Shown one piece after another: positions 21,013-34,979 of a stretch of DNA of 64,000 nucleotides. Where the stretch lies: positions 124,001-188,000 of the forward strand of contig JAIVFJ010000099.1 in assembly GCA_025765615.1 (NCBI GenBank), given 5' to 3'. The position numbers and the translations under genes were made by a program. This DNA comes from Zopfochytrium polystomum. Its lineage: Eukaryota; Chytridiomycota; Chytridiomycetes; Chytridiales; Chytridiaceae. Position 1 is the first letter of the stretch. Each line of letters starts with the position of its first letter. Below the pieces are notes generated by a model. The model was not told the DNA's origin. It did not search any database and saw only the letters and a list, made by a program, of their open reading frames with translations.

Positions 21013-23016
21013 GCAGTCCCGTTCGTCGTTGAAAGAAAGAAACAAAGAACAATCAAAACCCATCCCAGACAACTCACCACAGGAGTACACGGTTGCATCC
21101 ACGGCGGGACCGGCCGGCTCAGACCAAAGTCGATCACCTTGATTATTGGGAAATCGTGGCCTTCTTCTCTGGTCACCATAATGTTGGCTTGGCACAAAAA
21201 ACAGGGGTTGGGTAGTTGGATCGGCAAGCATTTCGTGCAAGAGCGGAAAATTGGAGGGCCGTTGCAAGCAAAAAATTAGTACAACATGTGCGCGAACGAG
21301 CGTGGTTGTAGGGTCCTTTCAAATTCCTTTGCAGAGCTCCACTTACGCGGCTTGAGATCGCGGTGCATGATTCGGCACGACTGAGCCACAAGCAAGGCAA
21401 TGCACAACTGAAAGGTAATGTGCTGTACAGTAGGGGTTGCAAGAAGAGGAACGATGATTCCAGGTTTAGTCGCAGCAGATAGTGTCAACGATGCCACAAA
21501 CACCATCCAAATTTGCAGCACATCTTCCCCCACCCCCTACCCGAATCAACTCCTCACTCCCTCCCATCCCATACGGTTCTTCCCAGTCTCTCTCCACTCA
21601 CCTTCGCTTCGATCATTGATATAGCAGGATTCTGAGAGATAAACTTGTGGAGGTCTTGCTCGTAAAGGTCCATCACGATAAAGGCGAGTCTCTCCTCGTC
21701 TTGAAACTCTGCCATGTGGAAACTGGAAGAGTGGGAACCGAGGTAGCCATTAGTTAGGAAGAGAGGCGGCAAGCAAACAGTTCAAGAAACGAAAGCTGGG
21801 TGGGGGGGGAAAAAAAAAGAAAACAGAAATGAAAGAAACTCACTCGACGATAAACTTGCAGTCGCGAAGCCACCGAAGCGCCGACACCTCCCTCATCGCC
21901 GAGCCCGCCACGCCGTCCTCGTCATTCAGCACCTTCACCGCCACAAGCCCCCCTTCCAGCTTCCGGTCCTTGGCCACCACGACCTTGCCGTACGCGCCAA
22001 TGCCCAGAGGAATCTCCGCGAGGTCGCAACAGTACTTGCTCTTGAAGACGCTGCTGCCGGGACAGAGCCCAAACCCGCGAGGTGGGTACAGCGTGCCCTT
22101 GCAGGTGCCCGACAGGTCGAGCTCGAGGTCCTCCTCCAACCCTACATTCTCAGCACCCGCAGGCGCCGCCGCCCCGCAGCGAGCTTTGCCCTCGCCACCC
22201 GCCGCCAACAGCGTCGTCATCCTCCTGAACCACGCCACCCCTCTCACCATCAGCTCCCGCCTCAGTCCACGGGCCTGCTTCCGCGTGCGACGGCGGCCGC
22301 AACGGCGCAACCACAACACCGGGCGACAGCACGCCGCAGCTAGCCTGCTGCCCCAACGCGTGCGCGTGTGAATCCGGCGAGAACGGCGTCAGCTGCTGCG
22401 CCGGCCGAACCGCGCCGCGCGCCGCCGTGGTCCCGTGGCCACCGCCGCCGGCCTTCAGCACCTCTGCGGCCACGTGCATCGGCAGCGTGCCGCGCTGCGG
22501 AGGAGGGGCCTGGTGGTACCCGCCAAACCCCGGCCGGGATAACTGCTGCGGGCCTGCGTAGCGCGGAAGGTAAGGGCTGTCCTCGCAGTCCCCTCCAGCG
22601 GCAGGTCCGCTGAAGAGGTGCATCTGCTGTTGGTGCTGCGGCGCAAACACAGTGTGGAGCGGACTCCGATGGTAGAACGTGTCGGGCACGCCCGGATAGC
22701 CGCACGGAGAAAACATGTGGTGGTGCTGCTGCTGTTGCTGCTGCGCGGGGTGGTGGGGTTGTTGCGGGTGGAGGGTGCGGCTCGGGTGCGAGAAACGGTC
22801 CGCCGCAGGGGTCGGCGGCGGTTGTCCAGAACCGCCGCCGGCAGCCGCGGCTCCCACGACAGTGCCCGTCTTGGCCGCGTTGCCGTACAGGCCGGACGGC
22901 GGCATGAACTGGCTGAAGAGTTTCCGCGGGTCGACGGGGAACGCGTTGGCTTCGCCTGGATCGGACACGGGAGTGATGGCTGGGTTTGTTGAGACGCGTC
23001 TGGTGTTGCCCATCAT
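19569..23016 (-). CDS. CMGC-like Ser/Thr protein kinase, ten exons
   Basis: About 641 residues. Exons: 23016-22248, 22141-21844, 21722-21602, 21407-21347, 21187-21078, 20762-20615, 20382-20353 (30 nt), 20276-20236, 20100-19987 and 19802-19569; all phases agree. The N-terminal 250 residues are rich in Pro, Gln, His and Gly. The kinase domain follows: GIGAYGKVVVAKDR (glycine loop), VAVKVL (VAIK lysine), IMHRDLKPPNIMV (catalytic loop), VIDFGLSRPVPP (DFG), TTLYRAPELF (APE region), SAIDMWSVGCILAELL (CMGC-type) and LNYDPLQRLDPWKAINHPFF (subdomain XI). The activation loop lacks a TxY motif, so it is not a canonical MAPK. The catalytic-loop insert between PPNIMV and DFG and the PVVQTTLYRAPE segment recall CDK8-type kinases, but I would not assign a subfamily. 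Confidence 0.85.
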
Positions 23017-24013
23017 GGTTGTGAAGACGACAAGGGGGCGGAGGGGGAAAAGGGATGTGGCGGAGGGTGCTGGGACCGCGGGGGGCCGTGGGTTCTAACC
23101 GAGATTGGTGTGCGGAAGATGGTCTGTGTTAGTGCAAACCGGCGTTGTGAAAGGAGACGATGGCTGCTCACCCTAATAAAGCGCGGGTGTGCGTGGACGG
23201 AGTTGGAGAGCTTGGGTCCGGCGGGTGGGTGTGGGAGTGGCGGGAGGCTAGGAGACCGCGACGGTTCGCGCTCTCACACACTCTCGTTCTGAATCTCTCT
23301 CACTCCCAGACGCAGCAGCGAGATAGCAGCCGCCTTGCTTCTCTCTCTCTTTTGCGGCAGTGCAGTTGGAGGGGGGGGGGGGGGGGGGGGGTTAGCGGGA
23401 GTACAGCGCTGGTGTGAGGGCGCGCAGGGGAAGGGGGTGGGGTGTGTGTGGTGCGAGTTCGGCGTCCGATCGTCCAGGCTTGTTCGGCCGTCCTGTGTCC
23501 AGTCCTGGTCCAGTTCAAAACAACAACAAAAACACAAAAAAAAAAGAAAAAAAAAAAGAAAGTGCGAGACAGTTTGGACTTGTCACACAAAGAAATATTT
23601 ATTGCGAAAGTCTTCTCCACATTCATCAAGCGATTTTCTCCTTTGGTTCTCGTTTCGAAGCCGTCACTGTGTACACTAGCCAGCGGGCGAGCAGACCAGC
23701 AGCAGACCAGCAGCAAACGACAGCAGAGCGAGGACAGACGCACAAAAGAGGGGCGGGGAGGGGGGTGAACCCCAACCTTTTTCTTTGTCTTTGCACCACG
23801 CTTCCTGCGTTCGCATTTGAACCGCGCTCGGCCTTGCTCCAATCGTCTTGCACGAGCATCTCAAAGATGTTTAACGTTTTGATTTTGTTGTCGCTTCATA
23901 TTTATGTGAGTTTGCTACTTGACCCCCGTAACGTTGCGTGAGCAAAAAGGGCCCTGACCTTGATTCCAAACCTGACTTGTCACATCCCTTAACGGAAACG
24001 CGTCCTCCTTCCG
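23017..24013. other. Intergenic with G21 run and A-rich tract
   Basis: The upstream flank of the kinase gene. A CT-rich tract lies near 23275-23350, 21 consecutive G residues at 23371-23391, and an A-rich run at 23520-23560. No convincing coding sequence: the frames open on the two strands are compositional. Confidence 0.6.
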
Positions 24014-24850
24014 TCACTCGCGGTCCTGCTTCGTCCCCTGCGACGACGACGACGACGACGACGACGGCTGTTCCTTTGGCACCCACTCTGCGATGCCCAG
24101 CTCGTCCATCTCGGCCTGGCTCAGGCCCATCTCCCCGATGTTGCGCACCCGGACGACCTGCTGCGCCGCATTGGCCTCCTCCTCCGCCTTCCTCTTCATA
24201 ATGTCCTCGATGGTGCCGATCTTGCCCTGCGTCGTGTCGAACCAGCCGAGGTGGTCGGCGATCAGGTGCCGCGACTTGCACCCGTCGCACTGCACAATCA
24301 CCACGCCCGTCTCGTACGCCCGCTTGGACATGAGCTTGTTCGAGCGCGTCTTGCACACGTTGCACGTGAAGCCGATCAGGTAGCGCGGCTCGATCTTGCC
24401 GACGGGCGTTGTTGTTGTTGTTGTGGTTGTTGTTGTTGTTGATGATGATGTCGATCCTCCGGACGATGGTTCCGTTGATGAAGACGATGATGATGACGAT
24501 GATGGGGGAGATGGAGGGGTCGAGTCTGCGGACGACGACGACGACGACGACGACGTGTGCGTCCGGATGATCAAAAGCCGCTGAGCATCTGTTTGCCGAA
24601 TGGTCGCTGGCGCTGGCGCTCGTGCTCGTGCTGGTGATGGTGCTGGTGCTGGCGAGGCGACGGCCGCGGCGGATAGCGCAGCGAGAGCATTTGGTACGGC
24701 GGCGAGATTGTTGCTGTGGTGGTGGTGGTGGTGGTAGCGGATGGCTTGCAGCAGCAGCAGCAGAGATGGAGGAGGAGGAAGAAGAGGCTGGGGAGCAGCC
24801 GCAGCCGTCGCCCGCAGACCGAGGGCGAGCCACCCACCACAACGAATCAT
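24014..24850 (-). CDS. Mitochondrial DNL-type zinc-finger protein (Zim17/Tim15/DNLZ family)
   Basis: Single exon, 278 residues. The core (about residues 150-220) reads IGFTCNVCKTRSNKLMSKRA, then ETGVVIVQCDGCKSRHLIAD, then HLGWF. It contains the two CxxC pairs of the tetra-cysteine zinc site and the D-x-L/HLGWF region that name the DNL family. These proteins keep mitochondrial Hsp70 soluble and assist its import and folding work. The N-terminus (MIRCGGWLALGLRATAAAA) is arginine-bearing and lacks acidic residues, as expected for a matrix presequence. Unusual for the family, a linker of about 110 residues of Ser, Thr, Pro and His runs precedes the domain, and a Ser8 run sits near the end. The usual length is nearer 150-200. 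Confidence 0.9.
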   Translation of the reverse strand: MIRCGGWLALGLRATAAAAPQPLLPPPPSLLLLLQAIRYHHHHHHSNNLAAVPNALAALSAAAVASPAPAPSPARARAPAPATIRQTDAQRLLIIRTHTSSSSSSSSADSTPPSPPSSSSSSSSSTEPSSGGSTSSSTTTTTTTTTTTPVGKIEPRYLIGFTCNVCKTRSNKLMSKRAYETGVVIVQCDGCKSRHLIADHLGWFDTTQGKIGTIEDIMKRKAEEEANAAQQVVRVRNIGEMGLSQAEMDELGIAEWVPKEQPSSSSSSSSQGTKQDRE

Positions 24851-25572
24851 GTTGTTGTTGTTGTTGTGTGTGCGGCGGGGCTTGTGGGTTTCCCGTGAAG
24901 CTTCTTCTGTTTTGTTTTGTAATTTTTATTTGCCTTGTTTTTTATTATTTTTTCTTTTTCCTCCTTTTTCATTCGTCTTTTCCTTTTTTGGCCAAACCTT
25001 TTCCTTTTTTTTTTGTTTTGCGCATTCATGGCGACAAAACTAAAAGAGGGAGAGAGTGGGAGAGAGAGAGAGGGAGAGAGAGAGATAGAGAGATAGAGAG
25101 AGGGTGTGTGTGCCGGTGAGTGAGTGAGTGAGTGAGCGAGGGAGCGAGAGACAGGGAAAATTCAATACCAAAAAAAAAAAAACAAACCCCCAACCACCAA
25201 AAACAAAAAAAAGCAAAAGCAAAAGAAAAAACACAGCTGTTGTGATCCCTCGTCCTCGTCCTCATCCTCGCCGCTCGCTCCCCATTCTCCGCCTCACCTG
25301 GGCCGCATCCACCAACCACCAACCACCCCACTACCCACTACTCACTATCCAACCCCCCCCCCCCCCCCCCCAGCCATCACCAACTCTTGGCGCCCGTCGC
25401 CGGGTACTGGTCGGTGGTTGCACCCCCAAGACCGCAAAACAAGAAGAAAAAGAAGAAGAATTGTGCGCGCGTAGAGGGCGCCATCCACCAAGCCATAGTA
25501 ATCACGTCACTCCCCTTTGCTTCGACTGTCCCGTCCGCCTCTACCTCTGAATTCGAACTCTCACCTCCCACC
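24851..25572. other. Intergenic, T-rich, GA repeats and C19 run
   Basis: T-rich sequence (24900-25020), GA-rich microsatellite (25045-25145), A runs and 19 consecutive C residues at 25353-25371. The tract separates the divergent Zim17-like gene and the hypothetical at 25573. No gene seen. Confidence 0.6.
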
Positions 25573-26790
25573 ATGGCGCTGCCTCTGGCCCCACCGCCCG
25601 ACTGCTTCCAGCGGGATGCCATCATGACCGACATCGACAACATCGACCACGGCGAGGACGACCCCACCTTCGCCCCGCCGTTGCTCTCACCACGCTTCTC
25701 CACTTGCAGAACCACCAGCAACACCTCCACCGCAACTGCGGCCGCCACCGCCTGCTCCTCCTCCTCCTCCTTGTGTGCTGCCCCCTCCTCGCATGGCTCC
25801 CCAGCACCTTCCCCACCACCCACAAAGCGCCGACGGAAAGGAATCCCCCACCGCTCTCCCCGAGCCGAGCCTGCCTCGCTGCTCCTCCCCCACAACGCGC
25901 TTCACCTGGTGGATCCCAGAGCCTTCTCCTCCTCCTCCTCCTCCTCTCGTCCCATCACTATATCCTTCACTCTGGACTGGATCACGGCCAGCAGCGCCGC
26001 AGGGCGACGGGGCTCCACATTCACCGCCGCCACCACCACGACCTCCCTCTCGCGACCGACCGCGAGGCCGACACCACAGCAGCTGCGCAGGCTGCAGAGG
26101 ACCTCCAGCAGGCAGCCACCGCAGGGACTGTCGTCGTCGCCGTCTTTGCAGCCGACGCCAATGGGAGTCGGCGGCCACGCGGTGCACCACCACCGTCGTC
26201 GCTCCCTCCTCCTCCCCGCCAAGCGACCCCTCCACTTGCGCTCCCTTGTGCCCGCCTCCAAGCCCCTTGCCGTCGCCTTGTCGCCCCGGGACCGCCCTCC
26301 CGCTGCCTCGGCCACCGCCGTCGCCGCCTTGCAGACACTCCCAACACGCCCACCGCAGCCGCCGTCGCTGCAGCCGCCACAGCCCGACGAAGCTGCCGCA
26401 GCGGCCCCCGCAGTTTCTCTCCCCCTCCGCGCTCTGCCCGACGCGCACCAACAGCCCCTCCCTGTCGCCCATTCGCACCAGTCGCCGCCGTGTGTTTCCC
26501 TGTCCTCCTCTTCCTCCACCTCCCTCACGTACTCGTCAGCCAATGTATCTGTTTTCTCCTTCTTTCTCTTGCTCTCCTTGCTCCTCCTCCTCCTCCTCCT
26601 TCTCTTCCCAATCCCATCCGCCCCAGCCTCCGCCTGCGCCGTCGCCGCGCGCGCCGCCCCACCGCTCGCCGCTGCACCGCCGCTTCGCGGCCTCGACCCC
26701 GCTCCGCTCGTCTCCCCTCCGCCAGAGCTTCACCGCCTTCCGGTAGAAAAAAAAAGGAAAAACGAACAAAAAATTGAGAAAAAAAAATAA
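25573..26790 (+). CDS. Hypothetical low-complexity protein
   Basis: The ATG sits in a strong context (CCCACCATGGCG) and the first 40 residues look like ordinary protein (MALPLAPPPDCFQRDAIMTD, then IDNIDHGEDDPTFAPPLLSP). Next come Ser/Thr/Ala-rich sequence, a possible nuclear signal (PPTKRRRKG) and Pro/Ser/Gln-rich sequence, ending in a Lys-rich tail. I recognise no domain. Because the region is C-rich, all three + frames and much of the minus strand stay open, and another + frame has a plausible stretch around 26060-26170, so introns or frame changes are possible. The N-terminus is more credible than the rest. Confidence 0.4.
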   Translation: MALPLAPPPDCFQRDAIMTDIDNIDHGEDDPTFAPPLLSPRFSTCRTTSNTSTATAAATACSSSSSLCAAPSSHGSPAPSPPPTKRRRKGIPHRSPRAEPASLLLPHNALHLVDPRAFSSSSSSSRPITISFTLDWITASSAAGRRGSTFTAATTTTSLSRPTARPTPQQLRRLQRTSSRQPPQGLSSSPSLQPTPMGVGGHAVHHHRRRSLLLPAKRPLHLRSLVPASKPLAVALSPRDRPPAASATAVAALQTLPTRPPQPPSLQPPQPDEAAAAAPAVSLPLRALPDAHQQPLPVAHSHQSPPCVSLSSSSSTSLTYSSANVSVFSFFLLLSLLLLLLLLLFPIPSAPASACAVAARAAPPLAAAPPLRGLDPAPLVSPPPELHRLPVEKKRKNEQKIEKKK

Positions 26791-27843
26791 AAAGGAGAAA
26801 AAAAGGGAAAAAAAAATAAAAATGTGTGGCACGCACGCCCCTTGAAGCTTGCCCTCACCTCCCTTCCTTCCCTTCACCCCTCTCTCCTCAATCTCCCTGT
26901 TTTTATTTCTTCAATCGCGCTTTTGGGGGGGGCTAAAACCTATTTTTTTTTTTTCTTTTGGCGTTTCTTTTTACCTTGATCTACCTATTTTGTCAAGGCC
27001 CGTTCCCCCGCCCATATTAAAAAATAAATCGAAGCAATGGAAAATAGTCGATGGCCGTTGTAACGAGGAAAACGTAGCATGTTCTGTTCAACTGAAAGGG
27101 GGCACAGTCGAGTAAGCCAGTCAAGTCTTTAGGGGGCTTGCGCCCAACTTTTATGTTGACTGTTGTCGCTTCTTTTCTTTTTTTTTTTCATTTTCTTTTT
27201 TCGTTTGTTTTTTTAGAGGAGGGCGCACCACGTGGGCGATGCGCCCCCCCGCCCCCACACAAAACAAGGTATTATATGTGAACCAAAAAAAAAAAAAAAA
27301 TATGCAAGCAAAAACAAAAAAAACGGAAAATTTTTTTCCTACAAATTACGTACCGCATTGTTGTTGGAAAACAAAGAAAAAAAAAAAAAAAGAAATAAAA
27401 CAAGTCCCAAACCAAAAATAAAAAAAATTAAAATTAAGAAAAATAAATGGAGGAGGCGGGATCACGAGGCAATTTGTTGGTTTGTTTGACACACGGTGTG
27501 GTTCCATTTCCGTAAATAACCTTTGGGCAGCATCGCGAGAGAATGAATTCGTGCCCAACTGGCAGAGCGGACACATGTAATCACAGGTGTAGTTGGGTGA
27601 ACGCTTTGCAGAAAAAGGCCCTCTCCATGTTGGTGTCCTTCACTTCGGCCGCTCAAAATTCAATTCGCATTCTCATGCCCCCGACCACCCCATCAATATT
27701 CCGTGACTCCCCTCTCTCTGCCAAGAGACATCAAGAGGAGGAAAAGAAGAAGAAAAAGGAAAAAAAAAAAAAAAAAAAAGGAAAAAAGGGCGGGCCAGAC
27801 CCTTGAAAAGAACACAACACAGACCCTTGTCGCCGACTTTGAC
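26791..27843. other. Intergenic, A/T homopolymer-rich
   Basis: Many A and T runs (26800-26820, 27170-27215, 27285-27300, 27370-27450, 27755-27790). This is the shared 3' flank of the hypothetical (+) and ProRS (-). No coding sequence or RNA gene could be supported. Confidence 0.5.
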
Positions 27844-30537
<2,694 letters not shown>

Positions 30538-31656
30538 TGTTGGAAGTGTGTTTCCTGGGTGGTGATGCGGCTGCGGCTGTTTGCCTTTAAAAGCCGATGA
30601 CGACGACGAGAAATGAGAGGACACAGAAAGAGTAGGCACGGTGAATCGAAGGTTTTGGGCGCGGGACTGCAACTGCGCCGCGAAAAGAAGGGGCGACGAA
30701 GTGGATGAAATCGACGAGGCAGAGAGACGCAGTGACGAGCAGCACGGGGGGGGTAGAGAAAAGAGCCGGCTGCGAATCGTACTGCTGATTATTCTGCTGG
30801 TGCTGCTGCTGTTGAGGGCGGAAGGCGATGATGTGTGGTGGAGGCGACGGCCGTCAAAGTGGCGGCGGAACAGCCTTGTGGAGCGAATCGTCGTTTCTTT
30901 CTCTGTCCAGAAAAAAAAAAAAAAAAAAACGTTCTTGTATTTCTTTTCTTCTTCTGTCCTTGAAAAGTTCCGATGAGAAAAGCACAACAGCGTGCCACAA
31001 TACCTTCGCTTTTGATGTGGGATGGTCCAGTATTCGTACATAAAGCTCCATATGCATTCAAACCTACTAATTGCTGAAAAGGCATACCTGTAAGTGAGAC
31101 GATTGGCTCCGATTTTGGGTTCCAAATTTGCAATGGAAAACGCAAATGGGGCAAAGGGCTCTTCAGCATTAGAAGCTCCAATGACGTTCCAACGACGCCC
31201 GCACAGGAACTGACTCTTCATGGGATCAGATGATCGACGATTCGACGACAAAAACTCAACCTGAACGGAAAACTCACGGAAAATCGCGCAGGTAAGGGTT
31301 TTACCATTAATTTTTCGTGAGAGAAATGGCGCTGGAATTACGTAGGTTGTGGCCTGGATATTCTTCGAAGTCGACAGGAAAGTACCAAAACTCACCGTTC
31401 ATGGACCACCTCGTGTATTGTTTCAACAGATTCTTTTTCGCTTCAATCGTGTCACAAGACAATGTGTGCATAGTTTTAGGAGACCGAGAAGCAGGTATCA
31501 CGCTGGGTATGGCTTCAAGGGGTCTTCTTCGTCTCTCTCTCTCTCTCGCTCTAATAATTCTCCCGTCTCGTTTGGCCCATTCTCTGTCTCTCTGTCGCTC
31601 TCTCTCTCACTGTCGGTCTATCTGTCGCTCTCCCGCGCTCTCCCGCGCTCTCTCTC

Positions 31657-31721
<65 letters not shown>

Positions 31722-32268
31722 GCAAGGCAATCCACAAAGAACACAAAGGGTGTCCCTCCACACCACTCCACGACAACTTGCCAGTGTTTGCCATACCAGT
31801 ACCCGCGTAGCGCGTCGCACAGGTTGGCATCGCACCACCCAACACCACCAGCACTACTGCACACCCTCCCACCAACCCCTAACCCGAAGGTGCTCAGTAC
31901 TTGGCGTGTACTCGCTCATACTCGACGACGAACACGTCACGCTCCGTCCTCGCGTCTTCGGCTGCCTAATCGTCCAACAGTCATCGACGACTAGCGCCCG
32001 CGTGCGTGCCCCTCTTCCGCAAACGAGTGCGCGCTCGATCCGTCCGATCCTTGTTCGCTCTGTACGGAAAGTGGCCCCGATCGTCGAAAGCGCGCGTGTG
32101 AACACGGGCTGCGGCCGCAAGTCGGCGACGCTGACCGCAGAGTGGCCACCGGACAAAAAAGGGAAAGAACCCGTGGCTGTACTGCCTCCCCCCCCAACTC
32201 CACCATCACCTCCATCGCGACTTCCTCGCGCGGGCAGCTGCACCACCAAGACTCTCCGGGATCCCAAA
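30538..32268. other. Divergent promoter region of ProRS and the SANT gene
   Basis: The minus strand stays open in the ProRS frame for about 850 nt upstream of its ATG, with an Arg/Ser-rich, acid-poor stretch at about 30540-30900. An A run lies at 30909-30928 and a CT microsatellite at 31530-31720. On the plus strand the SANT-gene frame is open upstream from about 31750. No independent gene is supported. Confidence 0.5.
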
Positions 32269-34979
32269 ATGCCGACTTCACGCCTTGGACGGATTATCCA
32301 CCCCCCAGAGCGCGCCGACCTTCATTCGATGCGACCGACCGAGCCTCAAAACGACAGCACGCTTGCCTCGCTCCCGTTGGCACCGCCACTCGCCCCACCC
32401 GAAGCTCAATTCGCCGTTCGCCCCGTCACTTTCCGCGACGCGACAACGGCGGGCCACTCCCTCCCACAATCGGATCCCATTCCATACCGCCGTCGCACAT
32501 CTTCGTTCGCCGGTGTCGCCGATCTCGAAATCCCGCGCCGCCGAACGGCATCCATGGCAGACCTTGCCGCGCTCGCGGCCGTCGCAGCAGCGGCGACTCC
32601 CGTTCCCACCCATTCCGGCGCGGTCACGGCAGGCCTCGCGTCCGTCAAGTCCCCCGCATTCCGCTCGCCTTCAACCCTGTCGGCTGACCTGAGTCGCCAT
32701 CACCATTTTGGCCTGACTGCCGACTTGCCGCCTCCGCTGCAACTGGCTGCGGCGGCGTCCGCGCCGTCGACTAGCAGCAGCGACAGCGACTCGACCGATG
32801 ACGACGCGCTGACAGCAGCTCCTCCTGTCATGCCGCAAGGCCTCGAACTTCGGCGCCGCCCGTCATTGCTAACGGGACTTCGCAACTCTTCAAAATCGCT
32901 TATTGTGGCGGATCAGGAGGAGCTTGACCAGCCCTCCGCGTTTTCGGTTGAGGACAGATTGCACGTTTCGGCCGAGCCTGTGCCTTTCTTAACTGGCGCG
33001 GACGCGCTCGGGGTAAGCGGCGCTTGGTTTTGCCTTCCATTCGTGTCCTCTCCTAACACAAATATTTGCACCTCCCGACTTGTGGCAGGTCTCTAGGAGG
33101 CTTTCCTTGTTGATTCACGACGAAGCGCGCTCATCAAAGCGAAACAGCTCTGTTCTGGATGACGACGATGGATTTTTACGGCGCCGACGCCGGATTCGAT
33201 AGGAAGAGGCGGCGCACATCAAGCGGGGCTCGCCTTCTGGAGCATGTGGGACACGATTCTATTTTGAAGGAGACCGTAGCGGCGGTATCCTTGAACGTTA
33301 CCTCACCATCTACCTTATCGCTTGGCCTACCGCTACCCACTGTTGCAGAGCTTTCCGCCAACATGTCGCCCAGAACCGCTCGGGCACGCCGTTTTTCTGG
33401 ACGCCAGCTTTCTGCTGCTGCAATGCCTCGTCTGCCATCTCCTCACAAACAGCTAACGTCCGATGAGGACGAAGTTGAATCATTTGCTTCTTCGACGGCC
33501 ACCGTGGACGGCCAATTCAGTCCCACTCGTCCGCAGACCCTTCCATCACTTGCTCCGCTTCCCTTATCAGAATCACCAACCGCCCAACCCGAGATGCCAC
33601 GATTGTTGCCACTGCAAACTGAGCTCAAGCAATCGATCACTCTGCCAGCATTTTCCCTCGCCGATATCAATAACGGATCGGAATCGTCCCCGGCACCGTC
33701 TCCAACAACCGGAAAACCCCCGCGAATTCCCCACCCGCGGAAACCCGGCAGGCGGGCGGGCGGGCTTGAGGTCGCCTCTCCGGCTCCGTACTCTGAAACC
33801 GACCACCCGAGACAAGCCAGTTTTGCGGCATTGTTTTCAACCGCCAGTAAGCCATTTGACCCAGATCGTATGTCGGCCCCCGTACCTTCTCTGGTACCGT
33901 GGCCGAAACGGTCCGTGGGTAGTCCGAATGGCTGGGCCACTGCGGATTTGCCCGCCGAATTCCTGGCGGTCGTGTTTGCTACCGCCCCCCTTCGGCATCC
34001 GACCGCGCAGGTCCCCCCAGAGTGGGACCGATCCTCGCTCGGCCCACTGCCGCCATCGTTCTGGGACCAATCACGGCACCCTTCTTCCCCGTCGGCCGAG
34101 GCGCGAACAACGGTGAAGAAACCGGACACATTGCCTTTCGAGTCGTTACATACCTCCACAACACTGAAAAATACAGCCGTGGACACGGATCTGAAGCATT
34201 CCATCACCGACGCTAGTTCTCACCACCAAAACGGCGCATCACCGCCGTCAACTGCGGGACGCCAAAGTTCTCAACCCCCGCCACAACCGGCCGCAACGCC
34301 ACTCGAGAATCCCGAAACCGAGCACCAGTCCCCAACGCTCATTCCGCCCGAGGCCTCCAGGACCCCGATCATTGCCGCCGCCAGCGCGCGGCCCCTCACC
34401 CGTCCCTGGACGCCCGCCGAGCTGGACCGGCTCAACCACGCCGTCGAGGCGCACGGCAAAAACTTCTCCCTCATCGCCCGTACCCACTTTGCCCCGCTCC
34501 GCTCCACCGCAGACTGCGTCGACGGCTACTACCGCCACAAACACGCCCTCCGCTGCGTCCGCGTAAAGTCCTACCGCCGCCGCCTGGACAAGGAAGCCGA
34601 GGAGTTTGGCCGCAGCATCGCCGGATTCGCCAGGCTCGCCGCTGTCGCCGGTTTCAGGCGCGGTGGCGCCGCCGCCGCAGCCGCACTGGCCGCCGCAGCC
34701 GCCGCAGCCGCCGCCGCTGCTACTGCTGCGGCCAACGACGCCGCCGCCGCAGGCCCCGCGGGCCCGTCAGACCACCACGCCGCAACCCCCGCGTCCGGGA
34801 AAGGCTGGACGCTGGCAGACCCGGCCGCCGCCGGCCTCCGGCCGCACGCCCTGGCCCCGCCTTCGTTCGCCGCCGATCCACGCGACGTCTACGGGCTCGT
34901 CGGCGAGGAAAGCGGCGGCAGAGTCCTCCGCGCCCGCACGCAGAGGCCAGGCGCCGCGCAGCCGTCAGGCGACTGGTAG
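32269..34979 (+). CDS. SANT/Myb-domain nuclear protein
   Basis: The first half is disordered, rich in Ser, Pro, Arg and Ala (RRRTSSFAGVADLEIPRRRT, TSSSDSDSTDDDALT), with NLS-like RKRRRTSS just after the intron. The C-terminal third carries one SANT domain: RPWTPAELDRLNHAVEAHGK, then FSLIARTHFAPLRSTADCVD, then GYYRHK. Its third helix (TADCVDGYYRHK) resembles SANT modules that follow ELM2 domains in histone-deacetylase corepressors more than DNA-binding Myb repeats. No ELM2 is visible. Poly-Ala follows. Exon 1 is 32269-33012 (GTAAGC donor). Joining to 33126 (GAAG acceptor) gives one frame of about 865 residues; the better-looking CAG at 33086-33088 would give an early stop at 33200. The start chosen is the first ATG in frame; the frame is open further upstream. 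Confidence 0.7.

Noticed and set aside
25687..26543. Minus-strand Arg/Gly-rich frames of 213-263 codons
   Set aside because: Complement of a Pro/Ser-rich plus-strand stretch; they contain no domain and lack a credible ATG context.
27541..27610. Possible tRNA (CTGGCAGAGCGG resembles an A box)
   Set aside because: No B box at the right distance and no acceptor-stem pairing.
33159..33161. ATG at 33159 as the start of a separate SANT gene
   Set aside because: The upstream exon can be joined in phase through the GAAG acceptor at 33125, and there is no intergenic space or promoter between the two halves.
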